The notes under the pieces are model-generated. The model worked only from the letters and a program-made list of their open reading frames with translations, made no database searches and was not told the origin of the DNA. From Agromyces terreus (GTDB taxonomy: Bacteria; Actinomycetota; Actinomycetes; Actinomycetales; Microbacteriaceae), in NCBI RefSeq assembly GCF_009749465.1, contig NZ_WBIS01000005.1:152893-216892 (forward strand): 64,000 nt of DNA, in the 5' to 3' direction. The translations under genes were made by a program, and so were the position numbers. Position 1 is the first letter of the stretch; each line of letters opens with the position of its first letter. This document shows positions 25,939 through 35,993 of the stretch, piece by piece.

Positions 25939-27660
25939 ATGCCGCAGCCAGACGCCCTGAGCACGTCCGACGCCGATCGCGACCGCATCGCGCAGGCCGA
26001 CGCGTGGATCGCGCAGGACCCCGACCCCGAGACGCGCGCCGAACTCGAGCAGCTCATCGCGAGGGTGCAGGCGGGCGACGCCGCGGCATCCGCGGATCTC
26101 GCCGACCGGTTCGACCAGCGGCTCGCGTTCGGCACGGCGGGGCTGCGCGGCGAGATCGCCGCCGGGCCGAACCGCATGAACCGGGTGCTCGTGTCGCAGG
26201 CCGCCGCAGGGCTCGCCGCCTACCTGCTCGAACGCGCGACCGACGAGACCCCGTCGGCCGTCATCGGCTACGACGGCCGGCGCAACTCCGCGGTGTTCGC
26301 GAGGGACACCGCCGAGATCCTCGCGGGCGCGGGCGTGCGCGCCGTCCTGCTGCCGCGGCTCCTGCCGACCCCGGTGCTCGCGTTCGCGGTGCGGCATCTC
26401 GGCATGTCCGCGGGCGTCATGGTCACCGCCTCGCACAACCCGCCGAACGACAACGGCTACAAGGTCTACCTCGGCGGCCGTGACCACGGCTCGCAGATCG
26501 TGTCGCCCGCCGACGCCGAGATCGCGGCGCACATCGCCGGCGTCGCCGCCACGACGCCCGTGCTCGACCTGCCGCGCGGTGCCTACGAGACCGCCGACGA
26601 CTCGGTCGTCGACACCTACGTGCAGCGCACCGCGCTCGAGGCCGGGCATGCTCCGGCCGCGCAGCCCAAGGTCGTCTACACCGCCATGCACGGTGTCGGC
26701 TGGGAGACCGCCGCGCGCGTGCTCGCCGACGCCGGGTTCGACGCCCCCACCCTCGTCGACGCGCAGATCGCGCCCGACGCCGCGTTCCCGACCGTCGCGT
26801 TCCCGAACCCCGAGGAGCCCGGCGCGATGGATCTCTCGTTCGCCCGCGCCCGCGAGGTCGACGCCGACCTCATCGTCGCGAACGACCCCGACGCCGACCG
26901 GCTCGCGATCGCGATCCCCGACCCGGGCGTCTCAGAGGGGTATCGGCGTCTCACCGGCAACGAGGTCGGCCTGCTGCTCGGCTGGCGTGCCGCACGTCAG
27001 GCCGCGGGCGCGTCGGGCGATTCGGGCCCCGCGGGCACGCTCGCGTGCTCGATCGTCTCCTCCCCCGGGCTGGCCGAGATCGCCGACGCCTACGACCTCG
27101 ACTTCGAGGCGACCCTGACCGGCTTCAAGTGGATCTCGCGGGCGCCGAACCTCGTGTTCGGCTTCGAGGAGGCCCTCGGCTACCTCGTGAACCCCGGCAC
27201 GGTACGTGACAAGGACGGCATCTCGGCCGCCGTCGCGTTCCTCTCCCTCACCGCGGAACTGCGCGCGAACGGCCGCACCGTCGCCGACCACCTCGACGAG
27301 TTCGTCGAGCGATTCGGATGCCACCTCTCGGGCCAGATCTCGATCCGCGTCACCGATCTCAGCCGCATCGGCGCCGTCATGGCCCGTCTGCGCGCCGAGC
27401 CGCCCGCATCGGTCGGCGGCGTCCGCGTCGAGCGCATCGAGGACCTCTCGCACGGGTTCGGGTCCCTCGCGCCGAGCGACGTCCTGCGCTTCGTCATGCA
27501 GGGTGGCGCGCGCATCATGGTGCGCCCCAGCGGAACCGAGCCGAAGCTCAAGGTCTACCTCGACGCCGCCGCGCACGACGGCACGGTCGCGGAGCGCCGC
27601 GCTGCGGCATCCGCGACGCTCGAGGCGCTCGAGGGCGGCATGCGCGAACTCATCGCGTGA
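25939..27660 (+). CDS. Phospho-sugar mutase (phosphopentomutase/PGM2-like)
   Basis: A 573-residue alpha-D-phosphohexomutase with all four domains: GTAGLRGE near residue 58, phosphoserine loop TASHNPPNDNG near 163, metal-binding DPDADR near 317, sugar-binding GFEEALGYL near 408 and phosphate-binding RPSGTEPK near 531. PGM2-type enzymes of this length act on ribose 1-phosphate or glucose 1-phosphate. The short gap to pnp (10 bp) suggests phosphopentomutase activity, turning ribose 1-phosphate into ribose 5-phosphate. This specificity is inferred from context. Confidence 0.88.
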   Translation: MPQPDALSTSDADRDRIAQADAWIAQDPDPETRAELEQLIARVQAGDAAASADLADRFDQRLAFGTAGLRGEIAAGPNRMNRVLVSQAAAGLAAYLLERATDETPSAVIGYDGRRNSAVFARDTAEILAGAGVRAVLLPRLLPTPVLAFAVRHLGMSAGVMVTASHNPPNDNGYKVYLGGRDHGSQIVSPADAEIAAHIAGVAATTPVLDLPRGAYETADDSVVDTYVQRTALEAGHAPAAQPKVVYTAMHGVGWETAARVLADAGFDAPTLVDAQIAPDAAFPTVAFPNPEEPGAMDLSFARAREVDADLIVANDPDADRLAIAIPDPGVSEGYRRLTGNEVGLLLGWRAARQAAGASGDSGPAGTLACSIVSSPGLAEIADAYDLDFEATLTGFKWISRAPNLVFGFEEALGYLVNPGTVRDKDGISAAVAFLSLTAELRANGRTVADHLDEFVERFGCHLSGQISIRVTDLSRIGAVMARLRAEPPASVGGVRVERIEDLSHGFGSLAPSDVLRFVMQGGARIMVRPSGTEPKLKVYLDAAAHDGTVAERRAAASATLEALEGGMRELIA

Positions 27661-27673
27661 GCGCCGCCCGGCC

Positions 27674-27958
27674 TCAGCCCAGCGAGGCCTCGAGCTTGCC
27701 GCCGATCTCATCGACGTCGAAGTAGTTCACGACCTCGATGATCTCGGCGTGGTTGCGCCCGAGCGCGGCCCGCACGGCGCCCGCGAGCTCCGTCGAGGTG
27801 AGCACCACCTGGGCGTCGGATGCCGCGACCGCGACGGATTCGAGATCGCTCGCGTCGACCACGGCCGACAGCCCGAGGCGACCGAGCGCGCGCTCGGCGT
27901 TCAGCTTGAGGATGGCGGAGGTGCCGATGCCCGACCCGCAGACGGCGATGATCCTCAT
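27674..27958 (-). CDS. PTS system EIIB component (lactose/ascorbate type)
   Basis: A 94-residue protein with the phosphate-accepting Cys7 in AVCGSGIGTS, typical of the small IIB proteins of lactose, cellobiose, ascorbate and galactitol systems. It takes phosphate from EIIA. The start overlaps the EIIA stop (ATGA). There is no IIC permease before or after it, so it may work with a distant permease or be regulatory. Its 3' end faces the mutase gene 13 bp away. Confidence 0.85.
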   Translation of the reverse strand: MRIIAVCGSGIGTSAILKLNAERALGRLGLSAVVDASDLESVAVAASDAQVVLTSTELAGAVRAALGRNHAEIIEVVNYFDVDEIGGKLEASLG

Positions 27959-28425
27959 GATCGGTGCTCCGATTCGTCGGAGCGGCCCATGCCGAGCAGC
28001 TGCCGCACCTCGTCGGCAGAGGCCGCGCCGGCGATGCGGGCGATGACCTGCTCGTCGTTGAAGACGTTCGCGAGCCGGGCGACCGAGGCGACGTGCTCCT
28101 CGGCGTTCGCGACGGCGAGGCCGATGACCACGCTCACGGGATCGTTGTGGGGGTGGCCGAACTCGACCGGTGCGGCGAGCGTCACGACCGAGAGCCCCTC
28201 TCGGAGCACGTCGGGCCCCGGGCGGGCGTGGGCCAGCGCGAGCCCCGGCGCGACGACCACGTAGGCGCCGAACTCCTCGATGACGGCGATCATGCGGTCG
28301 GTGTACTCGGCCCGCGTGGAGCCGGAGCGGGCGAGCGCACGACCCGCCTCGCGGACCGCCTGGCGCCAGTCGTCGACGTGCGCGCCGAGGTGCACGGCGA
28401 CGTCGGGAAGCGACGGTGTGGTCAT
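27955..28425 (-). CDS. PTS system EIIA component (mannitol/fructose type)
   Basis: A 156-residue EIIA-2 domain with the active His66 in GLALAHARPG. It accepts phosphate from HPr. The start ATG 28425 is the first one that gives only the domain; the frame extends to 28518 without family similarity. It follows add on the same strand after 97 bp and overlaps the EIIB gene. In a nucleoside salvage locus the pair could serve a sugar related to nucleosides, but this is guesswork. Confidence 0.85.
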   Translation of the reverse strand: MTTPSLPDVAVHLGAHVDDWRQAVREAGRALARSGSTRAEYTDRMIAVIEEFGAYVVVAPGLALAHARPGPDVLREGLSVVTLAAPVEFGHPHNDPVSVVIGLAVANAEEHVASVARLANVFNDEQVIARIAGAASADEVRQLLGMGRSDESEHRS

Positions 28426-28522
28426 GGGTGGTTCCGTTTCAGCGCTCGGGGCGCAGGGTGTGGGGCGTCGCGGTGGTCGTCGAGCGCGGTCGGAGCGGAG
28501 ACGCCCGGCCCGCGGCATCCGA

Positions 28523-29644
28523 TCAGGCCTCGTCGAAGCCCTCTCCGATGAGTTCGGCGAGCTCGTCGCGGTCGTCGAGCGGGAGGAAGGTGGCCGCGAC
28601 CGCGTTCAGCTGGAAGGTCTCGATGTCGTCGAGGTCGTAGCCGAAGGCGTCGCTCAGCAGCGCGAGTTCGCGCGAGATGCTCGTGGAGCTCTGAAGACGG
28701 TTGTCGGGGTTGACCGTGACCCGGAAGCCGAGCTGGTAGAGCAGGTCGAACGGGTGGTCGACGAGCTCGTCGCCCCATGCCTGGATCGCACCCGTCTGCA
28801 GGTTCGACGACGGGCTGAGCTCGAGGGCGATCTCGCGGTCGCGCACCCACTGCGCGATCGGGCCCAGCGAGACGTAGGTGTTCTCGTCGTCCTGGCGCTC
28901 GATGACGAGGTCTTCGGCCAGGCGCACGCCGTGGCCGAGGCGCAGGGCACGGCCGTCGAAGAGGGCGCTGCGGATCGACTCGAGCCCGTCGGCCTCGCCG
29001 GCGTGCACGGTGACGGGCAGGTACTGGCCCGCGAGGTAGTCGAAGGCGGTGCGGTGCCGGCTCGCCGGGAACCCGGCCTCGGCGCCCGCGATGTCGAACC
29101 CGACGACGCCGCGGTCTCGGTGGCGCACCGCGAGCTCGGCGATCTCGAGCCCGCGATCGGCGTGCCGCATGGCCGTGATGAGCTGCCCGGTGCGAATGCC
29201 GTGGCCGGCGTCGCGGGCGTCGTCGACGCCCTGGTCGAGCCCCTCCTGCACGGCGGCCACGACCTCGTCGAGGTCGAGCCCCCCGCCCAGGTGCTGCTCG
29301 GGCGCCCAGCGGATCTCGCCGTAGATCACCCCGTCTGCGGCGAGGTCCTGGACGAACTCGCGGGCGACCCTGGTGAGGCCCTCGCGGGTCTGCATGACCG
29401 CGGTGGTGAGGTCGAAGGTCTTCAGGTAGTCGACGAGCGAACCGGAGTCGGCCTTCTCGGCGAACCAGGTGCCGAGCTCGTCGGCGTCCTGCGTGGGCAC
29501 GTCGACGCCGGTGGCGTCGGCGAGCTCGATGATGGTCTGCGGACGCAGCCCTCCGTCGAGGTGGTCGTGCAGCGAGATCTTCGGGAGCGCCTGGATGTTC
29601 GCGCCATCGCCCTCGAGCCGGTACTGCGTCGCATTCGTGTTCAC
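28523..29644 (-). CDS. add: Adenosine deaminase
   Basis: A 373-residue amidohydrolase. HDHLDGG (about residue 26) gives the first metal His pair, TVHAGEADG near 213 the third His and catalytic Glu, LGHG near 238 the base, and NPDNR near 317 takes the place of the usual DDP metal site. It deaminates (deoxy)adenosine to (deoxy)inosine, the substrate of PNP. GTG 29644 lies 6 nt after a TATCGT box. The length fits the family. Confidence 0.92.
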   Translation of the reverse strand: MNTNATQYRLEGDGANIQALPKISLHDHLDGGLRPQTIIELADATGVDVPTQDADELGTWFAEKADSGSLVDYLKTFDLTTAVMQTREGLTRVAREFVQDLAADGVIYGEIRWAPEQHLGGGLDLDEVVAAVQEGLDQGVDDARDAGHGIRTGQLITAMRHADRGLEIAELAVRHRDRGVVGFDIAGAEAGFPASRHRTAFDYLAGQYLPVTVHAGEADGLESIRSALFDGRALRLGHGVRLAEDLVIERQDDENTYVSLGPIAQWVRDREIALELSPSSNLQTGAIQAWGDELVDHPFDLLYQLGFRVTVNPDNRLQSSTSISRELALLSDAFGYDLDDIETFQLNAVAATFLPLDDRDELAELIGEGFDEA

Positions 29645-29650
29645 GGCTCA

Positions 29651-29656
29651 ACGATA
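29651..29656 (-). promoter_or_regulatory. -10 box of add
   Basis: TATCGT on the minus strand, 6 nt before GTG 29644. It gives add its own promoter after deoA and the repeat. Confidence 0.45.
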
Positions 29657-29733
29657 CCGGCGAGGCCGCCGTGAAGTCTCGGCAATCTCAGAGCAATACG
29701 TCCCGGAGCGGTGCCGTCTCCTCGCTCGTGAAT

Positions 29734-29826
29734 CACTTTTCAGGAACGGGTGTGGGCACGACGGGGTATCCGGAGCGGAACTCGACCGGGACAACGCTTG
29801 CCGCCCACACCCCTTCCTGAAAAGCG
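29734..29826. repeat. Palindromic repeat family 1, copy C
   Basis: Arms of 24 bp (CTTTTCAGGAACGGGTGTGG in the left arm) match the right arm in inverse at 22 of 24 positions. The centre is 45 bp. It begins 9 bp after the deoA stop and lies before the add promoter. Confidence 0.85.
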
Positions 29827-29835
29827 AAAGAGGCG

Positions 29836-31133
<1,298 letters not shown>

Positions 31134-31137
<4 letters not shown>

Positions 31138-31553
31138 GCGCCGGCCCCCCGGTACTCGACGAGCTGGCGCGGGCCGAACGCGTCGGGCAGGACCTCGTCG
31201 ATCGTCTTGAAGCCCGAGACCGTCTCGAGCACCATGCCCTCGGCGGAGTGCTCGAAGAGCAGCTGGCGGCAGCGCCCGCAGGGCATCAGCACGTTGCCGT
31301 GCCCGTCGACGCACGTGAAGGCGACGAGCTTGCCGCCGCCCGACATCGCGAGCGCCGAGACGAGCGAGCACTCGGCGCAGAGCGTGACCCCGTACGAGGC
31401 GTTCTCGACGTTGCATCCGCTGACGATGCGGCCGTCGTCGACGACGGCCGCCGCCCCCACCGGGAATTCGGAGTAGGGCACGTACGCCTTGGCCATGGCC
31501 TCGCGTGCGCGTTCGCGCAGGTCGTTCCAGTCGATCGCATCCGTTGCGGTCAT
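31134..31553 (-). CDS. cdd: Cytidine deaminase
   Basis: A 139-residue tetrameric-type enzyme. C59-A-E61 and P91-C92-x2-C95 form the zinc site with the catalytic Glu; NVENASYG precedes. It deaminates cytidine and deoxycytidine to (deoxy)uridine, which DeoA can then cleave. ATG 31553 has GGGAGA upstream. It lies 58 bp after the second permease gene, on the same strand, so it is probably in one transcript with the ABC importer. Confidence 0.94.
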
Positions 31554-31611
31554 GATGTCTCTCCCGTTCGAGATGGCCGGCGGATGCCTCGGGCGGCCCC
31601 GAGGCATCCGG

Positions 31612-32928
31612 TCAGGCCTTGATGTACGGTTTGCCCGCGGCCGCCGGCCCGCGGACCTTGCCCACGAGGCCGGCCACGGCGATGATCGTCACCACGTACG
31701 GCAGCATGAGCATGAACTCGCTCGGCACCGGCGAGCCGATGACCGAGAGCGTGTTCTGGAGGTTCGAGGCGAAGCCGAACAGCAGCGCCGCGAGCGTGGC
31801 CTTGATCGGATCCCACTGGCCGAAGATGACGGCCGCGAGGGCGATGAAGCCGGCGCCCGCCGTCATCTCCTTATTGAAGGCGATGCCCGAGCCGATGGTG
31901 AAGAAGGTGCCTCCGAAGCCCGCGATGGCGCCGGCGAGCGCGACGTTCCAGAAGCGGGTCCGGTTGACGTTGATGCCCACGGTGTCGGCCGCCTGCGGGT
32001 GCTCGCCGACGGCGCGGACCCGCAGACCCCAGCGGGTGTGGAAGAGCCCGACGTAGACCGCGGCGACCGCGATGTACATGATGTAGACGATCAGCGTCTG
32101 GCGGAAGAAGACCGGCCCGATGATCGGGATGTCGCTCAGCAGCGGGATCGGCAGGCGCGGGAAGCGCGGCGGCGAGTTCAGCACGCCGGCGTTCGGCGCG
32201 AGCACCTGCGAGAAGAAGAAGCTCGTGAGCCCGGTGACGAGCACGTTGAGCACCACACCGACGATGACCTGGTCGACGAAGTACTTGATCGAGAAGGCCG
32301 CGAGCACCATGCCGACGAGCAGGCCCGCCACCATCGCGCCGACGAGTCCGGAGAAGAGCCCGACCCAGATCGACCCCGTCGAGGACGCGACGACGGATGC
32401 CACGACGGCCGACGTGAACGCGCCGGCGAGCAGCTGCCCCTCGATGGCGATGTTGATGACGCCCACGCGTTCGCCGATGACGCCCGCGAGCGACCCGAAG
32501 ATGAGCGGAACGGCGAGGCTCAACGATCCGAACAGGAGGCCGATCATGGGCAGGGTCGCGCCCGCGCCGGCCCAGGTGAGGAACCCGAAGAGGAAGAGCA
32601 CCGCGAACACCACGATGAGCCAGAGCGGCACCCGCTTCTTCGCGCGCACGAGCCACGCCGAGTACGCCGTGATCAGGGCGAGGAGCACGACGACGGTCCA
32701 GAGCGCCGGCATCGCCGGGACGACGAGGTCGGGCACCTGGATCGCGTCGCGCTCGGAGGCGTTCAGGCGGTAGGTCGTGTCGCCGTGCCGGGGTGCGAAC
32801 ACCGCGAGCGCGAGGGCGACGAGGGTGAAGACGGCGAAGGCGATGGGCGCCTTCCAGCTCGTGACGACGGTCGTGTCGAGCGTGACGATCTGCGGCGCCG
32901 GGGCCGCGGAACCGGTTGCGGTGCTCAC
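31612..32928 (-). CDS. Nucleoside ABC transporter permease (BmpA system, second)
   Basis: A 438-residue BPD_transp_2 permease (branched-chain amino acid/nucleoside type). After three hydrophobic segments in the first 135 residues, the permease core has PLIFGSLAGVIGERVGVINIAIEGQLL, the family signature, and GLRVRAVGEHPQAADTVGINV. It pairs with the other permease in the membrane. GTG 32928 overlaps its partner's stop (GTGA). Confidence 0.92.
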   Translation of the reverse strand: MSTATGSAAPAPQIVTLDTTVVTSWKAPIAFAVFTLVALALAVFAPRHGDTTYRLNASERDAIQVPDLVVPAMPALWTVVVLLALITAYSAWLVRAKKRVPLWLIVVFAVLFLFGFLTWAGAGATLPMIGLLFGSLSLAVPLIFGSLAGVIGERVGVINIAIEGQLLAGAFTSAVVASVVASSTGSIWVGLFSGLVGAMVAGLLVGMVLAAFSIKYFVDQVIVGVVLNVLVTGLTSFFFSQVLAPNAGVLNSPPRFPRLPIPLLSDIPIIGPVFFRQTLIVYIMYIAVAAVYVGLFHTRWGLRVRAVGEHPQAADTVGINVNRTRFWNVALAGAIAGFGGTFFTIGSGIAFNKEMTAGAGFIALAAVIFGQWDPIKATLAALLFGFASNLQNTLSVIGSPVPSEFMLMLPYVVTIIAVAGLVGKVRGPAAAGKPYIKA

Positions 32929-34304
32929 TTCGCCTCCACCTCCTTCGTGACGATCGGGCGGGGTCGTTTCGGCCCCTTCGACGGGTCGGGCAGTCGGAAG
33001 ATGGTGCGCACGAGCGGCGGCGCGGCGATGAAGAGCACGATGAGCGACTGCACGACGAGCACGATGTCGATCGGGACGCCCTCGGCGGCCTGCATCGAGT
33101 AGCCGCCGGCCTTGAACGCGCCGAAGAGGATGCCCGCGAGGAAGATGCCCCACGGCGTCGATCGCCCGAGGAGCGCCACGGTGATGGCGTCGAAGCCGAC
33201 GCCTGCGTCGATGCCGGCGGTGAAGCCGGTGGTCACGGTTCCGAGCACCTGGCTGACGCCCGCGAGACCGAGCAGCGCGCCGGAGATGAGCATCGCGTAG
33301 ACGTACATGGACGGCACGTTGATGCCGGCGACGCGTGCGGCGTTGGGGTTCTCGCCCACGGCCCGGAAGCGGAAGCCGAGGCTCGAGCGGGTGAGGATCC
33401 ACCACACGAGGATCGTCGCGGCGACGGCGAGCACGAAGCCGAAGTGCAGGTTGTAGCGCGGCCCGAGCAGGTCGAAGAAGATCGCGGTGTCCTTCATGGG
33501 CGGCGTCTTCGGGTTCGACGAGCCTGGGGCCTGGAGCAGGCCGGGCGTGCGCAGCATCCACGACACGAGGTAGAAGGCCACGTAGTTGAGCATGATCGTC
33601 ACGATGACCTCGTGCGCGCCCGTGCGCGCCTTCAGGAGGCCGGCGATGCCGCCCCACAGGGCGCCGCCGAGCAGCCCGCCGATGAGGGCGACGAACATGT
33701 GCAGGCCGACCGGCAGGTCGAACCCGAACGCGATCCAGCCGGCGACGGATGCCGCGATGAGCATCTGCCCGCGGCCGCCGATGTTGAACATGCCGACCCG
33801 GAACGCGAGCCCGACGCCGAGCCCGCCCGCGATGAGGGGGGTGGCGAAGGTGAGCGTCTCGGTGAGCGGCTTGATGCCGTCGGCGAAGGAGTCGCGACGG
33901 AAGTTGTAGACCGAGCCCTGGAAGAGTGCGACGTAGGCGCCGGACACCGAATCCCAGACGGCCACGATGGTGTCGCCGGGCCGCGCGAAGAAATACACGC
34001 TGGCCTTCTGCACGTTCTCGTCGGTGAAGGCGATCATGATCGCGCCGACGATGAGGGCGAGCACGACCGAGAGCACCGAGATGAGCGCGTTGCCCGTGAC
34101 GATCTGCTGCCACATGGTGTGCCAGCGGGACGGCGGCGGCACTTCTTCGGGCGCGGCGACGGCCGGACGGTCGTCGGCGGATGTCGCGGCGTCGGGCGTG
34201 GCGGCGGATGCCGCGGTGTCGGGCGTGCCGGCGGCGACCGGGGTGGCGGGCTCGCTCGGCTCGACGGGCCCGGACGACCCGTTCGGGTTCTGGGGGTCGC
34301 TCAT
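32925..34304 (-). CDS. Nucleoside ABC transporter permease (BmpA system, first)
   Basis: A 459-residue permease. A disordered Ala/Pro/Thr-rich tail of ~60 residues comes first, then about ten membrane helices. FRVGMFNIGGRGQMLIAA (about 178) and FRFRAVGENPNAARVAGI (about 325) are the BPD_transp_2 signature. ATG 34304 overlaps the ATPase stop (ATGA). With the second permease it makes the channel of a purine/pyrimidine nucleoside importer. Confidence 0.92.
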   Translation of the reverse strand: MSDPQNPNGSSGPVEPSEPATPVAAGTPDTAASAATPDAATSADDRPAVAAPEEVPPPSRWHTMWQQIVTGNALISVLSVVLALIVGAIMIAFTDENVQKASVYFFARPGDTIVAVWDSVSGAYVALFQGSVYNFRRDSFADGIKPLTETLTFATPLIAGGLGVGLAFRVGMFNIGGRGQMLIAASVAGWIAFGFDLPVGLHMFVALIGGLLGGALWGGIAGLLKARTGAHEVIVTIMLNYVAFYLVSWMLRTPGLLQAPGSSNPKTPPMKDTAIFFDLLGPRYNLHFGFVLAVAATILVWWILTRSSLGFRFRAVGENPNAARVAGINVPSMYVYAMLISGALLGLAGVSQVLGTVTTGFTAGIDAGVGFDAITVALLGRSTPWGIFLAGILFGAFKAGGYSMQAAEGVPIDIVLVVQSLIVLFIAAPPLVRTIFRLPDPSKGPKRPRPIVTKEVEAK

Positions 34305-35815
34305 GCTGCGGCTCCTTCTGCGGGTTCGCCGGCCATCATGAGACCGAGCACGTCGCGCGGGGTGTCGCCGGGCACGATGCCGACGACCCGGCCGCGGTAC
34401 ATCACCATGATGCGGTCGGCGAGGGCTGCGACCTCGTCGAGCTCGGTCGACACGACGACCACGGGCACCCCGGCGTCGCGCGTCTCGACGATGCGCTTGT
34501 GGATGAACTCGATGGATCCGACGTCGACGCCGCGAGTGGGCTGTGCGGCGACGAGGAGCCGCAGTTCGCGGCTGAGCTCTCGGGCGAGCACGACCTTCTG
34601 CGCGTTGCCGCCGGAGAGACGGCCGACCTTCTCGTCGATGCCCTGCGTGCGGACGTCGAACTCGGCGACCTTCTCGCGGGCGAAGTCGGCGAGCGCGGCG
34701 CGCTGGATGCTGGCCGCCTTCACGAACGGCTCGCCGTCGGAGCGGTCGAGCATGAGGTTCTCGGCGATCGTGAACTCGCCGACGAGGCCGTCTTCGTTGC
34801 GGTCCTCGGGCACGAACCCGACGCCGGCGGAGAGGATCTTGCGCACGCTCTGACCCATGAGCTCGACCCCGTCGAGCACCACGGATCCCCGCACGCGCGT
34901 CGCGAGGCCGACGAGCGCCTCGGTGAGCTCGGTCTGCCCGTTGCCCTGGACGCCGGCGATGGCGAGGATCTCGCCCTTGCGGACCTCGAAGCTCACGTCG
35001 TTGACGACGAGCTGGCCGATGTGGTCGATGACCGTGAGCCCGGAGACCACGAGTGCGTCGTCGCCGAGCTGCGGCGGGTCCTTCTGCACGGTCAGCTCGA
35101 CCGCGCGGCCGACCATGAGCGAGGCGAGCTCGGTGTTCGAGGCGGTGGGCGCGGCCTCGCCGACGACCCGGCCCAGGCGGATGACCGTGATGCGGTCGGC
35201 GACCTCTCGCACCTCGCGGAGCTTGTGGGTGATGAAGACGATCGACGTGCCGGCCTCTTTCAACTGGCGCATGATCTGCATGAGCTCGTCGGTCTCCTGC
35301 GGGGTGAGCACCGCGGTCGGCTCGTCGAAGACGAGCACCTTCGCGTCGCGGGAGAGCGCCTTGATGATCTCGACGCGCTGCTGCACGCCCACCGGCAGGT
35401 TCTCGACGAGCGCGTCGGGGTCGACGTCGAAGCCGAAGCGGGCGGAGATCTCGCGCACCCTGGCGCGGGCGTCGTTCAAGTCGAGGAATCCGCCGCCCTT
35501 GGTGGACTCGTGGCCGAGCATGACGTTCTCGGCGACCGTGAAGACGGGGATGAGCATGAAGTGCTGGTGGACCATGCCGATGCCGGCCGCCATGGCGTCG
35601 CCGGGGCCCGTGTAGTGCTGCACCCGGTCGTCGAGGAGGATCTCCCCTTCGTCGGCCTGGTAGAGGCCGTAGAGCACGTTCATCAGCGTCGACTTGCCTG
35701 CGCCGTTCTCACCGAGCAGGCAATGGATCTCGCCGGCCTCCACGGTGAGGTCGATGTGGTCGTTCGCGACCAGGCTGCCGAACCGCTTCGTGATTCCGCG
35801 GAGTTCGAGCTTCAT
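34301..35815 (-). CDS. Nucleoside ABC transporter ATPase (double ABC domain)
   Basis: A 504-residue ATPase with two ABC domains. The first has Walker A GENGAGKST (about 35), Q-loop MVHQHFML, a signature-like LPVGVQQRVEI and Walker B VLVFDEPT. The second has a poor Walker A (GVQGNGQTE), LSGGNAQKV and LLVAAQPTRG, so it is partly degenerate, as usual in sugar and nucleoside importers. A TAGGAT box lies 7 nt before the ATG, suggesting a leaderless transcript for ATPase, permeases and perhaps cdd-deoA. Confidence 0.94.
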   Translation of the reverse strand: MKLELRGITKRFGSLVANDHIDLTVEAGEIHCLLGENGAGKSTLMNVLYGLYQADEGEILLDDRVQHYTGPGDAMAAGIGMVHQHFMLIPVFTVAENVMLGHESTKGGGFLDLNDARARVREISARFGFDVDPDALVENLPVGVQQRVEIIKALSRDAKVLVFDEPTAVLTPQETDELMQIMRQLKEAGTSIVFITHKLREVREVADRITVIRLGRVVGEAAPTASNTELASLMVGRAVELTVQKDPPQLGDDALVVSGLTVIDHIGQLVVNDVSFEVRKGEILAIAGVQGNGQTELTEALVGLATRVRGSVVLDGVELMGQSVRKILSAGVGFVPEDRNEDGLVGEFTIAENLMLDRSDGEPFVKAASIQRAALADFAREKVAEFDVRTQGIDEKVGRLSGGNAQKVVLARELSRELRLLVAAQPTRGVDVGSIEFIHKRIVETRDAGVPVVVVSTELDEVAALADRIMVMYRGRVVGIVPGDTPRDVLGLMMAGEPAEGAAA

Positions 35816-35822
35816 GTCCCCG

Positions 35823-35828
35823 ATCCTA
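35823..35828 (-). promoter_or_regulatory. -10 box of the ABC ATPase operon
   Basis: TAGGAT on the minus strand, 7 nt before ATG 35815. It may drive ATPase, both permeases, cdd and deoA. Confidence 0.5.
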
Positions 35829-35993
35829 GAAGAGATGGCTGCATCTGCAGCAGGTTCTGCACCGATGTTGAGGCGGATGCCGCACCCGCGCTCAGATGTT
35901 GCGCATCGTGCGCCGACGCGGCGCACGACGCCGTTCGTGAACGCAGATCGGGGAGGCCGGCAGCGCCGACCTCCCCGATCACGCTCGTGGGAT

